Shown in pieces: positions 46,010 through 57,104 of a DNA stretch of 64,000 nucleotides. Made by a program: the position numbers and the translations under genes. This DNA comes from Pyrenula massariospora (taxonomy: Eukaryota; Ascomycota; Eurotiomycetes; Pyrenulales; Pyrenulaceae). The notes under the pieces were generated by a model. That model was given only the letters and a program-made list of their open reading frames with translations, was not told the DNA's origin and did not search any database. Where the stretch lies: the NCBI GenBank assembly GCA_021030905.1, contig JAGFMI010000020.1:310001-374000 (forward strand). Direction: 5' to 3'. How positions within the stretch are numbered: position 1 is the stretch's first letter; each line of letters begins with the position of its first letter.

Positions 46010-47467
46010 CTAGCACAGCGGAATAACCTTTCTCTCCTGAGGCGTCGGCTCGTACTCTGGATCGTCTCTGAGTCTCTTGAAAAGTTTCTCTCTATCCTCG
46101 TCCGAGAGTTCCTGATCGTTTTTTGGCGGTTGTTCGTCGCCACCTTCCGGACGTCCTTTATCGCCAGTGTCATCCTTGTCCTCATCCTTGTCCTTATCTT
46201 TATTTTTGTCATTCTCATTTTTGCAGAATGTGCCACAATTGTTATCATCGCCGTTGTTGAGCGTACCACCACCGTTTGTCGGCCCACCCGGTCCATCTTT
46301 ATCTTTTGGCCAGCCAAAACGACCAGGATTCCGTACGCTAAGGCGCTTGAAAAGCGTAAACGGCTTGGCCAGGGAGCGGGAGACAATATTGGCGCGTTTA
46401 ACTGAAGGGCTGGGAAAAGCATCCTCGTATTCACGCATCTGGTGCTCTTCTTTTTCAACCAGATCATTTGACCCTCCATCATTTCCATGGTCCGCCTCTG
46501 GAAGGTTCCGACGTAAGGCGTCGTAATTAGCCTCTTCACGTTTGTCGAGCTTATTATTCTGGTCATGACTAGAGGCGAGATCCATCATATCTGTCTCGAG
46601 CTCTCTGTCCTGCATAAACTCTGGGATATCGCTAAAAGTTCTTAATGTGCTCATCTTTTTGAACTGCTCGTTACAAGGAACGTACTTACGTTTCGTGGTT
46701 TGGCAAGGATTGCCGTGCTTGATTGTTTCTCGTAGGATGGGGTGTTTATCTGTCTTGTCTCCTGGTGCTGTCTTTTCAAACTTGTATCCGAATATTGTAC
46801 CTATCCTCACTACAAGTGGTTCCCCCAATGTTGGCCACTCGTCGTTGAGTCTCCTTGATTTGAGAAGTTGAACCATTTCTGCCTTCTTTTCAGGTCCCAT
46901 GATCCTCCAATACTCGGCCTCAAGTTTTTGGAGTACGACATCCTCGGCACATCTCGCGTAATTATTTCCGCTAGTTGCTGCCCATAGTGGCGCTTCTTCT
47001 TTTGCTTCTCGAGAATTGAGCCATCTGTTCATGGGGGCGTTCGGGATGGTCGACGATGCGCGACCTACTCCCCGCAAGGATCCTGAAGCACACACATAGT
47101 CTCCCCCATCACCATCGTACTCTTTCCTTATTTTCAATCCTGCTTTCCAAGAACTCCATAGGTCGTCTATGGCAGATTTGCTAAGATCGTCGTCCATTCT
47201 ATGCCAATTCTCTTGGTTGTCCAGATGCCCCCAATTTTCCGTATTTGTATCCTTTTCGAATCGGAAGTACACAGGGTGCGGATCCCACTCCTTTGCATCT
47301 TCTTCTGTTATAGTGGAGCACTCTTTTCTGAGTTTCTCCATTGTCGCGGCTCTTTTGAGAACCGCGAATGGGTTTGGCGAGGTTTCTAAGTGCTTTGTAT
47401 TGGCGAATGGGGCTGAAGAAACGAGAGAGGCAAAGACTAGCAGAGCGACAATGCATCTGAACTTCAT
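46010..47467 (-). CDS. Secreted protein with Kex2-type sites, unknown function
   Basis: A single-exon 485-residue protein with a classical signal peptide (MKFRCIVALLVFASLVSSAP). Possible Kex2 sites recur along it: LKRAAT near residue 40, KLDKREE, SVKRANI, TLFKRLSV and KLFKRLRD. The first half contains aromatic, Cys-containing segments (YVCASGSLRGVGRASSTIPN; YARCAEDVVLQKLEAEYWRI; YVPCNEQFKKMSTLRTF) that could be folded. The second half is hydrophilic with a KDKDKDEDKDD run and a Gly/Asn-rich stretch, and ends VIPLC. I do not recognise a family. Proteolytic release of a fragment is possible but not shown. An upstream in-frame extension lacks a good start, so I used the ATG of the signal peptide. 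Confidence 0.72.
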   Translation of the reverse strand: MKFRCIVALLVFASLVSSAPFANTKHLETSPNPFAVLKRAATMEKLRKECSTITEEDAKEWDPHPVYFRFEKDTNTENWGHLDNQENWHRMDDDLSKSAIDDLWSSWKAGLKIRKEYDGDGGDYVCASGSLRGVGRASSTIPNAPMNRWLNSREAKEEAPLWAATSGNNYARCAEDVVLQKLEAEYWRIMGPEKKAEMVQLLKSRRLNDEWPTLGEPLVVRIGTIFGYKFEKTAPGDKTDKHPILRETIKHGNPCQTTKRKYVPCNEQFKKMSTLRTFSDIPEFMQDRELETDMMDLASSHDQNNKLDKREEANYDALRRNLPEADHGNDGGSNDLVEKEEHQMREYEDAFPSPSVKRANIVSRSLAKPFTLFKRLSVRNPGRFGWPKDKDGPGGPTNGGGTLNNGDDNNCGTFCKNENDKNKDKDKDEDKDDTGDKGRPEGGDEQPPKNDQELSDEDREKLFKRLRDDPEYEPTPQERKVIPLC

Positions 47468-48285
47468 CTTCGCTAGAGACATCGACGCGTAGTTAGAGTT
47501 ATAGAAGTTAATCAGCATACTGACTGATAATAATGATAGATCTAGTACCAAAAGAGGACAGAGTCGTAAAGCCGGGATATTTCTAAGCAACCAAGACTGA
47601 AAGTTGAGACTTAGAAACTTGAAGTGTTGTTAGAGGCTGTTCGCTAAAAGGAAACCCGGTTCCTGCACCGAAAGGGAATGCAAAGGCAATATATTTCAAT
47701 TTCAACGAATGATAGAGCTTTCGAAGATGATCATGTAACCAGAACACCTTTAGGGCCGTTAAGTATCTGTCAAAGATAGGAATGCCCTGCAGAGTTCGGG
47801 CTGCGCGACGGTATAAAAGAGAAAGTGTATAAAGTAAGGATTAAAGGTGTTGAGTGACTTGAAAGAGTTTTATGCAAAGGGGAACATGCAATGGCTTTTT
47901 ATTCGCCTTTTTCAAATACTATCAAAGAAGAGCTGATCTATCATATCGCGCTCACGCTTCTCATCAGGTAACAACCTAGCAAGTAACAAGTCATTGTTGC
48001 ATTCATGTCGTTTTCAGGAATTGACAAAACGGGTTTCAAATTGTCGCATTATGTTTCACAACCATGGCAACGCTGAGCACCCAAATTCTAAGCATACGTC
48101 TACAACCATACAACCAAATGCGACACAATTCACAACTCTTGCGATATCATCCCCAAGGTTACTGTGACTGAGACTTCTTAACAAGACTAGGTTCCAGGCA
48201 TCCAAGAATCGAGGATGATGGTATCACTATTTCGCAACATATTATTTCAGTGTTAGTTTGTTACTTGAAAACTAATCTCTTGCCC
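47468..48285. other. Intergenic between two minus-strand genes
   Basis: About 800 bp holding the promoter of the secreted protein gene and the trailer of the next. No motif seen. Confidence 0.4.
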
Positions 48286-49204
48286 TCAGGAGTCGCACAT
48301 ATGGAAATGTAAGCAGTGGATTGGCAGCTGAAAACGGGCTTTTGTCCATTTTGTGAGGGGATATTGGAGGTACAGACGGTGAGGAATGGCAGTAGACCAA
48401 CATCTTAGGTCATTATAAATGCTCACTCTTCTCCTCCAGATATATAGTTTTGAGATTATTCTGTTGGAGAAACCTGAATGTCGCCAAAAAATTCTCATTT
48501 CAAGGCAAAACATGCGCAGCTTATGAGGTTTGAATTATTTGTTGTTGTCGCATGTTCGCTCATAACATACCTCGTATTGAATTACCACACAGTTGGTGCT
48601 TGACGGTTATTGAATTTCTTAAGAGCGCCAGATCAGTTGGTATCAATCTTGAAACCCCTCGGAGGCAAATATCATCAGTCTTGTGGCCATTGTCATCGAA
48701 TCCGTCAATCCTAAAGTTGGAAGGTCAGACGATCTCATGCGCAGCCATCATGGGAAGTAGTAGCACATACCACATGCATTCAGGCATAAATTGGGGATTT
48801 TCAGACAAGGGAACTTGCTGATTAGAAGGGTACCAAGGCATTCCACACTTCCTCCCGATATTGCCAAAAAAGTTGAAGGATTCTCCAGTCGCCCAAGTGA
48901 TCGCAAGATATGTAATACACACAGCGTTTGCACTTGTGGCGGAAACAGAGACATAGCTGGCAGGCATATTGTTGTCTTCATCAATATGTTCAACAATGAT
49001 GTCGGCAGAACGACCTCCTTCAACTTCTTCCTTGCTGTACTTCAGGCCTAGCCGCTGACCATTATTGTCAAAGACTGCAATACTTGGCACACCACCACCT
49101 AAGTTTGCACCATCATCACCATCCTTTGCCAAGCCGGTACCGGCTCGGATAGTTGTCGCAGAACCGTTTCCTGATGGAAAGAAGTCCTTGGCCATTGGCA
49201 ACAT
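48286..49204 (-). CDS. Conserved ascomycete protein of unknown function, probably extracellular
   Basis: Three exons (49204-48771, 48710-48571, 48473-48286) give 253 residues. The body (KDFFPSGNGSATTIRAGTGL, VPSIAVFDNNGQRLG, ADIIVEHIDEDNNMPASYVS, CITYLAITWATGESFNFFGN) has the look of a folded domain. A Cys/Trp segment follows (IGRKCGMPWYPSN; FMPECMWIDGFDDNGHKTD). I associate this pattern with an ascomycete family lacking a named domain, usually with a signal peptide. The first in-frame ATG leaves only MLPMAKDFF before the domain. The preceding codons (KVFFFALCMLPMA) would make a good signal peptide but have no in-frame ATG, so an upstream exon or other start is likely. The third exon is tentative. 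Confidence 0.55.
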
Positions 49205-51734
49205 ACAGAGCGCAAAAAAAAATACCTTCAAGTACTGCGCTCATTTTTGAGGGGTTAGTGTTCTGTGGCATGTGAATGAGAGGAATAGAAATCGACCAAG
49301 GTTCCAGGAACGAACGTTCGAGCTTGTGATATATTGCATAGAATGGAGAACAATGCGACGCGACTAACGACTAGTCTTCATGAATATATAGATCTAGGAA
49401 ATGGTTGTGACGTTTCTTCAGCCGGCGGAAACTTGACTGTCATCGTCGCTAAGATGGATTAAGACAGGGCAACTCCAACAAGCGCAAGAAAAAGCATCGT
49501 AACAAGTATGGCAATTTAATCATGCTTGTTGCAGTTGCAACCTGCTTTGGTTGTGTAAGGAGTTCAAAAACGTCTTGGTACCTTATCAGTTGGAAGGTTT
49601 CCACCCCGGTTCATGCTGTCGAGAGGTGAGGAAATCAAGGCTAAATTTAAACCAGAACAGTTGTTACAACTTTAAAACATGGATGTTATCTAAGATCCTG
49701 TGGCAAGGCGAAGGTGTCAATGACAATGTCTCTGGCCCCAACATTGATAGTATCATTAGCAAACATACGATACGAAATCTTGGAGGTATTACGCATACGC
49801 GCCAAGGCTGTAGCATATGTAAGCCAATGCTACGACCTGACCCAATGCACATAAGATCTAAGGTCGTCGAAGCTTGGCACTATCAAGTCGGTCTAACACT
49901 AAATTGGCGCGGTGTCAATTTTTGGCGTACACAATACCGTGCATGGAGAAAAAGGTATCTTCTCATATATTATTTTAGATCGTGTGTTTTGGTCAGCATC
50001 GACGTAATTTGGAGAGTATCGCCATGGATGGTCAAAGCAATTAAGACAGGCAGAACAAGGTTGAAGTTGCTCTTAGGTAAGATATCGTGTTTTGCGGCCC
50101 TATGTTCGTAAGCGACGGACGTTTTGTCATGCTCCAGTTGTGAGAGCGCGTATGAAGATATCTCACTGCCGAATTGATGTCTATCATGTATCCAACAGAC
50201 ACATTGCACCAAGCTAGTCAAAAAGTTTAACCAGTTTCAATTTGATCCTAGAGAGAAGCACCAACATACCGCCAGAATACCAACAAGATTGAAGGGCAAT
50301 ATTCATGTCCATTACGTTTACAGGTTAGAGGGTGGTTGACAAGATTATAAAGCCTCACTGAGAAGCTCTTGAGTTCCCACATCATCCGTCCCTCAGTCTC
50401 GTTCCCGTCCCCGATTATTCGTAAGCAAGTTAATCTCTAAGTTTAACATTGCTTCCTCTCTTACCTGTTGTTTTCGATGATTTTTCAGAGCTTTTCTTCG
50501 CTATACATTGAGAAGTGTAGTTTGTGGCGGGTTTTGACATTCGACTTTGACATGAGAAAATAAGCATATGGTTCTCCCCAGCTTCGTGAAATGGCTATAC
50601 CACTGATATAGCGTTAACAGATCGCGTTAAATGCGGCTTGCATGGGAAAGATGCAGAAGAAAACAGCTGTCGAGATTCCAGGTTAAAAAGTAAGCAAGAC
50701 TTCAAGACACTTACTGCAACAAGCTACAAGTCTTCCTGTTTCCTTCAAGCACGATTTGAAAAATAATCTCAGGTCAACAAAGGTTGAGAGCGAAGATGGG
50801 ACAGGCTACTTGTTGTAACAGATAGGGTCAGGCTGCGGGCCAAATCTCAAATGAAATTCCCGAGAACAAAAAAAATAGAAGTGGTTGCAGTGTTTTGGAA
50901 CGACTCTACTTAAAGGGTTGACTTTGCAAGTCATAGTGGCAGAGAATTCCAAGAAAAGATTTAACTTCTAATGTGAGCCCGTGTAAGTTGCCGTGTGCGG
51001 CAAGGCCGGCTTGGCTGTCCTCACCGCCTGCCGTCTTAGGCCGCCGCCGCCGAGCTGATCTGCTGCAACCTCCACCGGCCGTGTAGAAAATTGTCCTCGT
51101 CCCTCGCCGCTTTCAAAATCAGATTTCTCCTTTCAATTTCTCCGTCCTGAATCTGCTCAACCTGCTGGCCCTCATGACCGGCGCCAACGCCATTGCCACC
51201 CCTGTACCGTACAGAAATATGGCTAGTTCGAGGAGGGGTGTGAAGATGTACGCCAGATACCAAAGAATAGGACCTCCGACAATGGCCACACACGCTCACA
51301 ATATTAGCTCATTATTCACTTAAGCATAAGTGTTAACTGTACTTCTTCCAATCAACTGCTCGTTGGTAGAATTTCATGTTTCGTCGGTAGCTGCGGGGAC
51401 GGTGCACAGCCACATTGGAGCCTTGTAGCCTCGTCGCATGTTATGGTAAGAGTGGGCATTATCGATACAAGCTCGCGCCCTGCACTGCCGCCTACTGTAT
51501 GCCGATGCTAAATAATAGAAGTACTGCCTCTCGAGGCTTGACTGGTAAAGACAGCAAATTACTTAGAAGTGTCGAAAATAACTTTTGCAAAAACGCAGCC
51601 TGCGGATTCTGATGCGGGCGAGAAGGGGCTTCTCACACAGCGAAAATTGAAGACCAGGATCCAAAAGCCTCGCGTCTGTTGTTGATATATGTGTGGTGCA
51701 ACGTCGACAAAATCAATACATAGCTTCAGTGGAG
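49205..51734. other. Long gene-poor stretch
   Basis: No intact gene recognised. An open frame at 49551-50111 (186 codons) has biased, repeat-free sequence without domain features. A short membrane-protein-like fragment lies at 51036-51299 (separate entry). Confidence 0.4.
51036..51299 (-). other. Possible small membrane-protein fragment
   Basis: On the minus strand one frame gives a hydrophobic segment (AIVGGPILWYLAYIFTPLLE) followed by LAIFLYGTG. A second frame continues with a hydrophilic, protein-like EQIQDGEIERRNLILKAARD and EDNFLHGRWRLQQ. A 38-nt GT-AG intron could join them, which is very short. No start codon precedes the hydrophobic part. It is either a relic or the end of an unresolved gene. 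Confidence 0.3.
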
Positions 51735-52384
51735 ATGTTAGGAAGAGTCTGGCGCTACCTTAGTCATCTCGAATGGACTGAGAAAAAACAAAGTATTTGT
51801 TTATTCTGTGATCGGCAGAATTTTCAGAACATTGTATACGAGGTAAGCGTGCCTGATGGCTGACGGAGTACCCGAAGCATGGAAAGCACTCATTCTAAAT
51901 ATCGATATAGGATGACCAAATCATCGCGGTCAAAACCAATCGACCTGCTGGGCAAATGCACTGGCTGGTAATGCCCCTCTCTGGGTATGGGCGTCACATC
52001 AGGGACATAGAGGCCCTTTCAGGAAATGATGCTGTCCTTGGTAAGATTGATTACCCAAGGGTCCCACGTGATAACAACAAGCTCACAATCATAGTCAAAA
52101 AGCTAAATCTCGTGAAAGAGCTCCTTCTCCAGAAGCATTGCGCAAATATCCCGCGTTCATCTGTTCACTGTGGTTATCATAGGGGCCGCAGGCCCTTGAT
52201 TGGAAAGGTCTTCTTTCCGGATACTATTTCCGTCCACCATATTCACCTTCACGTCATTATTCAACCGCGGTTAATGCTGAGAATTTTCAAATATCCATCA
52301 TGGCTACCATTGATGTGGAAATCAGACAAAAAGGTCATGAGAGAAGTGGAACAGAAAGCTCGGCTCGGTATTAATCACCAATAG
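51735..52384 (+). CDS. HIT-family (histidine triad) protein
   Basis: Two exons (51735-51842, 51911-52384) give 193 residues. CLFCDRQNFQNIVYEDDQII at the exon junction is the usual beginning of a HIT domain, with GQMHWLVMPLSGYGRHIRDI following. The catalytic histidine triad is at H146, H148 and H150 in SVHHIHLHVI. HIT proteins hydrolyse or transfer nucleotidyl groups (AMP-lysine, diadenosine phosphates, adenylated DNA ends). The long insertion before the triad (HCGYHRGRRPLIGKVFF) and the C-terminal PSWLPLMWKSDKKV resemble fungal aprataxin/HNT-like members, but I see no zinc-finger DNA-binding tail. Cytosolic or nuclear; the exact substrate is unknown. Confidence 0.85.
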
Positions 52385-55008
52385 TAGAATTTCTGTGAAC
52401 AGAAAGTGCGCCGCTGGAGCATATTTGCGTAGAGAGGTGCAATCTTCGGTTTCGCCCTCTCTGTTAGGAGGGGCCGAAAACTATCCGAGTCTAAATCGTG
52501 GCAAAGGAATCGCCGGAAAGTTGCAGATCATAACATGGTTCAGACAAGAGCTAAGGTAATATTGTTCCAGCCGCAGCACTTGAAACTGGGCAAGCATACC
52601 AGAGGCTTGGGTAAAAAGAAATAAAGACTAGTCATTGCGCAAAAGTTCCTATAATCCTCGTGACTGTACCCAAAAGCAGTGGTCGGCAGACGGAACCCCC
52701 TGGTCTCGCCTGGCCCGTACTTCAACATCTCAAAAATGGCGGACATACGCGAGACGTTGAGGTTGATTCATTGAACTATGACCATAGCGTCTTTGCAGGC
52801 ATGAGAAAGAGATGATGCATACCCATTTTCCGCTTGCTTCTCGTCCGGCCATCACAATCCTTTGCTATCCATCGCCCCTTCTCAGCATCAACAGCTATGT
52901 CCTCGTACTTAGCAAAATCCATTGACGCCGATTGTTACGCATGTTTGAGTGTCGCACCCACAAACAAACTATTTCAATAGCCACTACAGTACTCGGTAGA
53001 GTGAGAGAGCTGGTGCAGATACTGTTAGATATAGGAGCGAAAGTCAATGTAACACCAGGAAGACCATTGATCTAGCAATCTTGAAGAGGTCTTTCAGGAT
53101 CTTGTGAGCGAACAATAGTCCGACCCCAGAGAAGCGAATTCCAAGGGCGTAGTTGAGATTCAAACCATCAGCAGAATAGAGCCTGAAGAAGGCGTCAGAT
53201 AGCGGGATGAACTTTAAAAGTGACTGGGTAAGGCGTGAGAAATTGTTACAGCAGTTGCATGACTGACGATGATCTATACTCCATGTACGATAATGGGGGC
53301 CTCTCCCGAGACATAGTCAACGGCGATATCTTGACGACGGATATCAATGTGACAAAAAAAATTGGTGGGACAATTGATATTGTCTACACGAAGTTTTCTG
53401 TAAGTTTACCTTAATTCCGATAGCGTTGTGGAAGTTTCGCTGTCATTGAGGGCGCACATCGCCCAACCACTCAACCAATGTTAGGAACAGGATATTTGCA
53501 ACCGTAGGGCTTAATTTCGTAGAAGACGTTGTAGGAGTCTTTGTATCCTTCAAAGAATTGCGTGCATGTTGCTGTATACCTTTAGACGCGCACTGGCGCT
53601 GCTGTTTCGCGGCTCCTCGTTGACGCTTCGCATTCTCTGTCTGTATAGGCTTCTCTAGTTCGGCCCGTTGCCGTTCAAACTTCCTGGCAGCAATCTTTTC
53701 TTGTCGCAATTTCTTTCTCCCTATGAGCACACTTACATTTAACAGGCTTCACCCGTGCTGAGAGCATCGACACGAAGAGGAGGAAGCTCGAAAACTGAAT
53801 GACACGATACAAAGTTCTTTACCTTTTCCTTGCCAAGGCACTTTTCTGCAAATCTCCTGATTTGTAGTCGAACACGTTGCCACTACGCCACGAGAGCCGG
53901 GTGCGGTGCTAAGGCAGCATCTTTGTATCATTATTCAAAATTAAGCATCCGGCAGCCGGGTAGATGTGAAGGAGCCAGCCCCTGAGTCGGATTCGGGCGG
54001 TACAGGGCGGCCCCTTTCAAATTACATTCGGCTTCCCGGCAGCTACCTTACGGCAGAAACAACAGATAAAATTATTCACGTAATTTTAAATCCTCCTCAA
54101 TACAAAACACGCATTCAAAGTCGTTCCTGCCTTCAAGGCTCTATTAAATCTCTACAGTACTAACACGATAGAGATACTGTGTCTCTACACTTTCTTCAAA
54201 AACGAACACATTATTCGTTAATAAATGCAGATCTAGTATCATCGCTATAATTTCGATTGCTGGTTCGGCCGTCAGGTACCTAGACCTATGTGGGTTTCCT
54301 TAACGTCTTCCTCGAAGAATTTCCTCTGCATTGTGCTTTTCTTCTTCCGATATTTACCCGCCATCACTCCCCTGAAAAGTGGAAGGTTTCCCGGCGGTGC
54401 CTCGGCTAGCCTTAGGAGATTCTCTGCAACTACCACCTTACTCTGGGGACGACCTCGAATCAGAGCAACATTTGCTATCCGCTGTATGATGGAAACTACG
54501 CAATATTATCCGGCCGCCATTTCTCCGTCATTTGTATCCCAAGGATTATGCTCATCATTTCCATGGACCTTTTGGGGACTGCCCCTGCCTAGGTGCCTCC
54601 GCCTTCTCCGTGATGGTGGTCGCTGACCGGGTCAAAGAATAGCGAGAGTCATAAAAATGCTGGCCGCTTTGCGGAGCCGCTAACTGTCAATTTGATAGGG
54701 GATATAAGTCGTTCTTGGCACCCAACCCTCTTGCACGATCGGAAATGCCGCACCTGTCCTGAACGTTGGAATCGCGATTTAGTTAGAATTCCTGTACCGC
54801 GATGTCTATGAAATCCTAGAAGCCAAGAGAACGTTGACACTTTCCACGAATGTTCGCCAAAGATGTTTTAGACGGGGACAAAGGGTGGACATAGTATACG
54901 AAGAGAATTTTAAAGAATGCACTTGTTCCCTACATATTTTGGCAGTACGGCCATTTCCAGCATTCTCATATTTTCTTGTCCATTGTTTCTTACTGTTCAA
55001 CCATCAGG
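52385..55008. other. Long gene-poor stretch with a tRNA-like fragment and a Lys/Gln-rich frame
   Basis: No intact gene. At 53443-53730 (minus) a frame rich in Lys, Gln and Arg (KKLRQEKIAARKFERQRAEL) recalls the C-terminal coil of pogo/Fot1-type transposases, but no DDE catalytic part is present. A tRNA-Arg-like fragment lies at 53846-53898. The rest is featureless. Confidence 0.35.
53846..53898 (-). other. Truncated tRNA-Arg-like fragment
   Basis: On the minus strand the sequence has a D-arm-like TGGCGTAGTGGCAACG and an anticodon-arm-like CGACTACAAATCAG, which together resemble eukaryotic tRNA-Arg (CGACTACGAATCGG in the intact form). The T arm and 3' acceptor are missing. It is either a tRNA pseudogene or part of a tRNA-derived element. 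Confidence 0.3.
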
Positions 55009-56870
55009 ATGGTGTTCTTCCTAGGCGTCGTCTTAGCCTCTTTTGCGGCTGCAGTACGCGCAGTAACCCTGACTTCTACTAGCTCGAGCTACACTGTCAA
55101 TGCTGATGCCGCTAATTCTTTCCAATTCACTGTCTCAAAGTCCAACTGTGATATCACTTCAATGATCTATCGTGGGTCGGAAGTCCAGTATCAAGGGGGA
55201 GCGTACTCTCAGATCGGTTCTGGACTTGGTAGTGCAACAGTTGCTGCCACAACAATCACTTATTCTGGGACCAACTATGTCAAGATCACCTGTTCAACAT
55301 CAACATTGATTCACTATTATGTCGTACGAGATGGAGACTCTACCCTGCACATGGCTACATACACATCGGCCGAACCAGATGTAGGAGAACTTCGCTGGAT
55401 CGCCCGACTGAACCAAGGTCTTCTGCCCAACGACGATGTGAATCAAGCATCTGATATCACTGGAGGCACTGCCATCGAGGGCTCGGACGTATATCTTGTC
55501 AACGGCCAAACAAGAAGCAAGTTCTACTCAAGTCAACGGTTTATTGATGACCAAGTTCACTGCCTGACTGGATCAACAATGAAAGCCTGCATGGTGATCC
55601 CGGGAACAGCCTATGAAGGATCCTCGGGTGGCCCATTCTTCAGAGATATCAATACCAATCCCTCGGGTAGCTATACCACAAACTACTGGTACATGAACTC
55701 TGGGCACGTGCAAACCGAATCATACCGCATGGGTCTTCATGGACCATACTCACTTGTTTTTTCACGCTCCGGAACTCCGGACAAGAATCTCGATCTGTCC
55801 TTCATGGCGGGCATGAGCCTCACTGGCTATGTCCCCACCTCGTCTCGCGGCCACGTCAATGGCAAAGCGATTGGTGTCGATGGCTCCAAGTATCCAATTG
55901 TTGTCCACTGGTATAACTCGGCCGCGCAATACTGGGTCTACGCAGACTCGTCCACCGGCAACTTCGCCAGTCCAGCCATGAAGAGCGGCAGCTACACGAT
56001 GAAGCTCTACCAAGATGAACTGCTCGTCGCCACCAACACAGGTGTCACTGTCACCGCGGGGCAGACCACCAGCCACAACATCGACAGCACCTTCTCCACG
56101 CCGTCCACCACTCTATTCCAGATCGGAGATTGGGACGGCCAGCCGACCGGATTCCGCAACGCTGCTAATCAGCTCAGAATGCGTAAGCCTCCAACATGAC
56201 CATAATTGTAGCTTCATCTCAGGCAACAACCCACTGACTAATCTCCCACACCCCTCCAGACCCCACCGACTCGCGCATGTCCCCCTGGGGCCCGCTCACC
56301 TACACCGTCGGCTCCACCTCCCTCGACGGCTTCCCCATGGCCCTCTTCAAGAGCGTCAACGACCCCCTCACCATCAAGTTCACCCTGACCTCGGCGCAGG
56401 CCAGCGGCGCCGCGACGTTCAGAGTCGGGACCACGCTGAGCTTTGTCAATTACCCTCATCTCCAAATTTTTGCGCGTTGTATTCTAACAATAGCGAAATG
56501 CAGGCCGGCGGAAGACCCTCGGTGACCGTCAACGGTGCCGCGCTCGCCGTGCCGGCTGCGCCGACGAAGATTGACTCCCGCGGTGTCACGAGGGGGGCTT
56601 ACAGGGGGTTGGGGGAGATCTACAATTTTGCGCTGTCGTCGGGGCAGTTGGTGTCTGGGTCGAACACGGTGAGCTCGTCATCTCTGCGTGGTTTCGGGGG
56701 TTTGTTGATGAAGCCTGTTGGTAGATCACCATCTCTGTCGCGTCGGGCAGCTCAGGGGATACTTTCTTGGAGCCGAACTTTGTGAGTACCATCGTTTTAA
56801 AGCAAGGGTGTCGGGTGGCTAACGATGGCTTGTGTAATAGATTTTTGATGCCGTTCATCTTTTCCGATGA
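55009..56870 (+). CDS. Rhamnogalacturonan lyase, polysaccharide lyase family 4
   Basis: Five exons (55009-56182, 56260-56444, 56504-56668, 56725-56781, 56841-56870) give 536 residues, matching secreted fungal PL4 enzymes. A signal peptide ([18 protein letters not shown]) precedes the catalytic beta-sandwich. The residues equivalent to the catalytic Lys and His of the Aspergillus enzyme appear as K171 in [14 protein letters not shown] and H233 in [11 protein letters not shown]. The middle fibronectin-like domain ([20 protein letters not shown]) and C-terminal carbohydrate-binding domain ([46 protein letters not shown]) follow. It cleaves the rhamnose-galacturonate backbone of pectin by beta-elimination outside the cell, pointing to a plant-degrading or plant-associated lifestyle. 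Confidence 0.93.
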
Positions 56871-57104
56871 TACATTCTGTCGCTTCGTAGTTCAAATGAA
56901 GATTATGTCCAGTAGCGCCAGAGTTGGCTTCTACAAAATGAGTATTTCCGCCTTCGATGTACATATTTCGTACCCCGTGCAACCGACGTAGCCTCCATCA
57001 GCAACATTAACTCCATATTCAAGATCCTCTACTCCTCTCCAGGCTATTACCACCAACGCCTCCGTCCAAACTCCCTCACAACCACCACCCACCCACTCTC
57101 CTCC

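Noticed and set aside
49551-50111. Plus-strand open frame of 186 codons
   Set aside because: No family resemblance and no recognisable start context or splice partners; likely a chance frame in AT-rich DNA.
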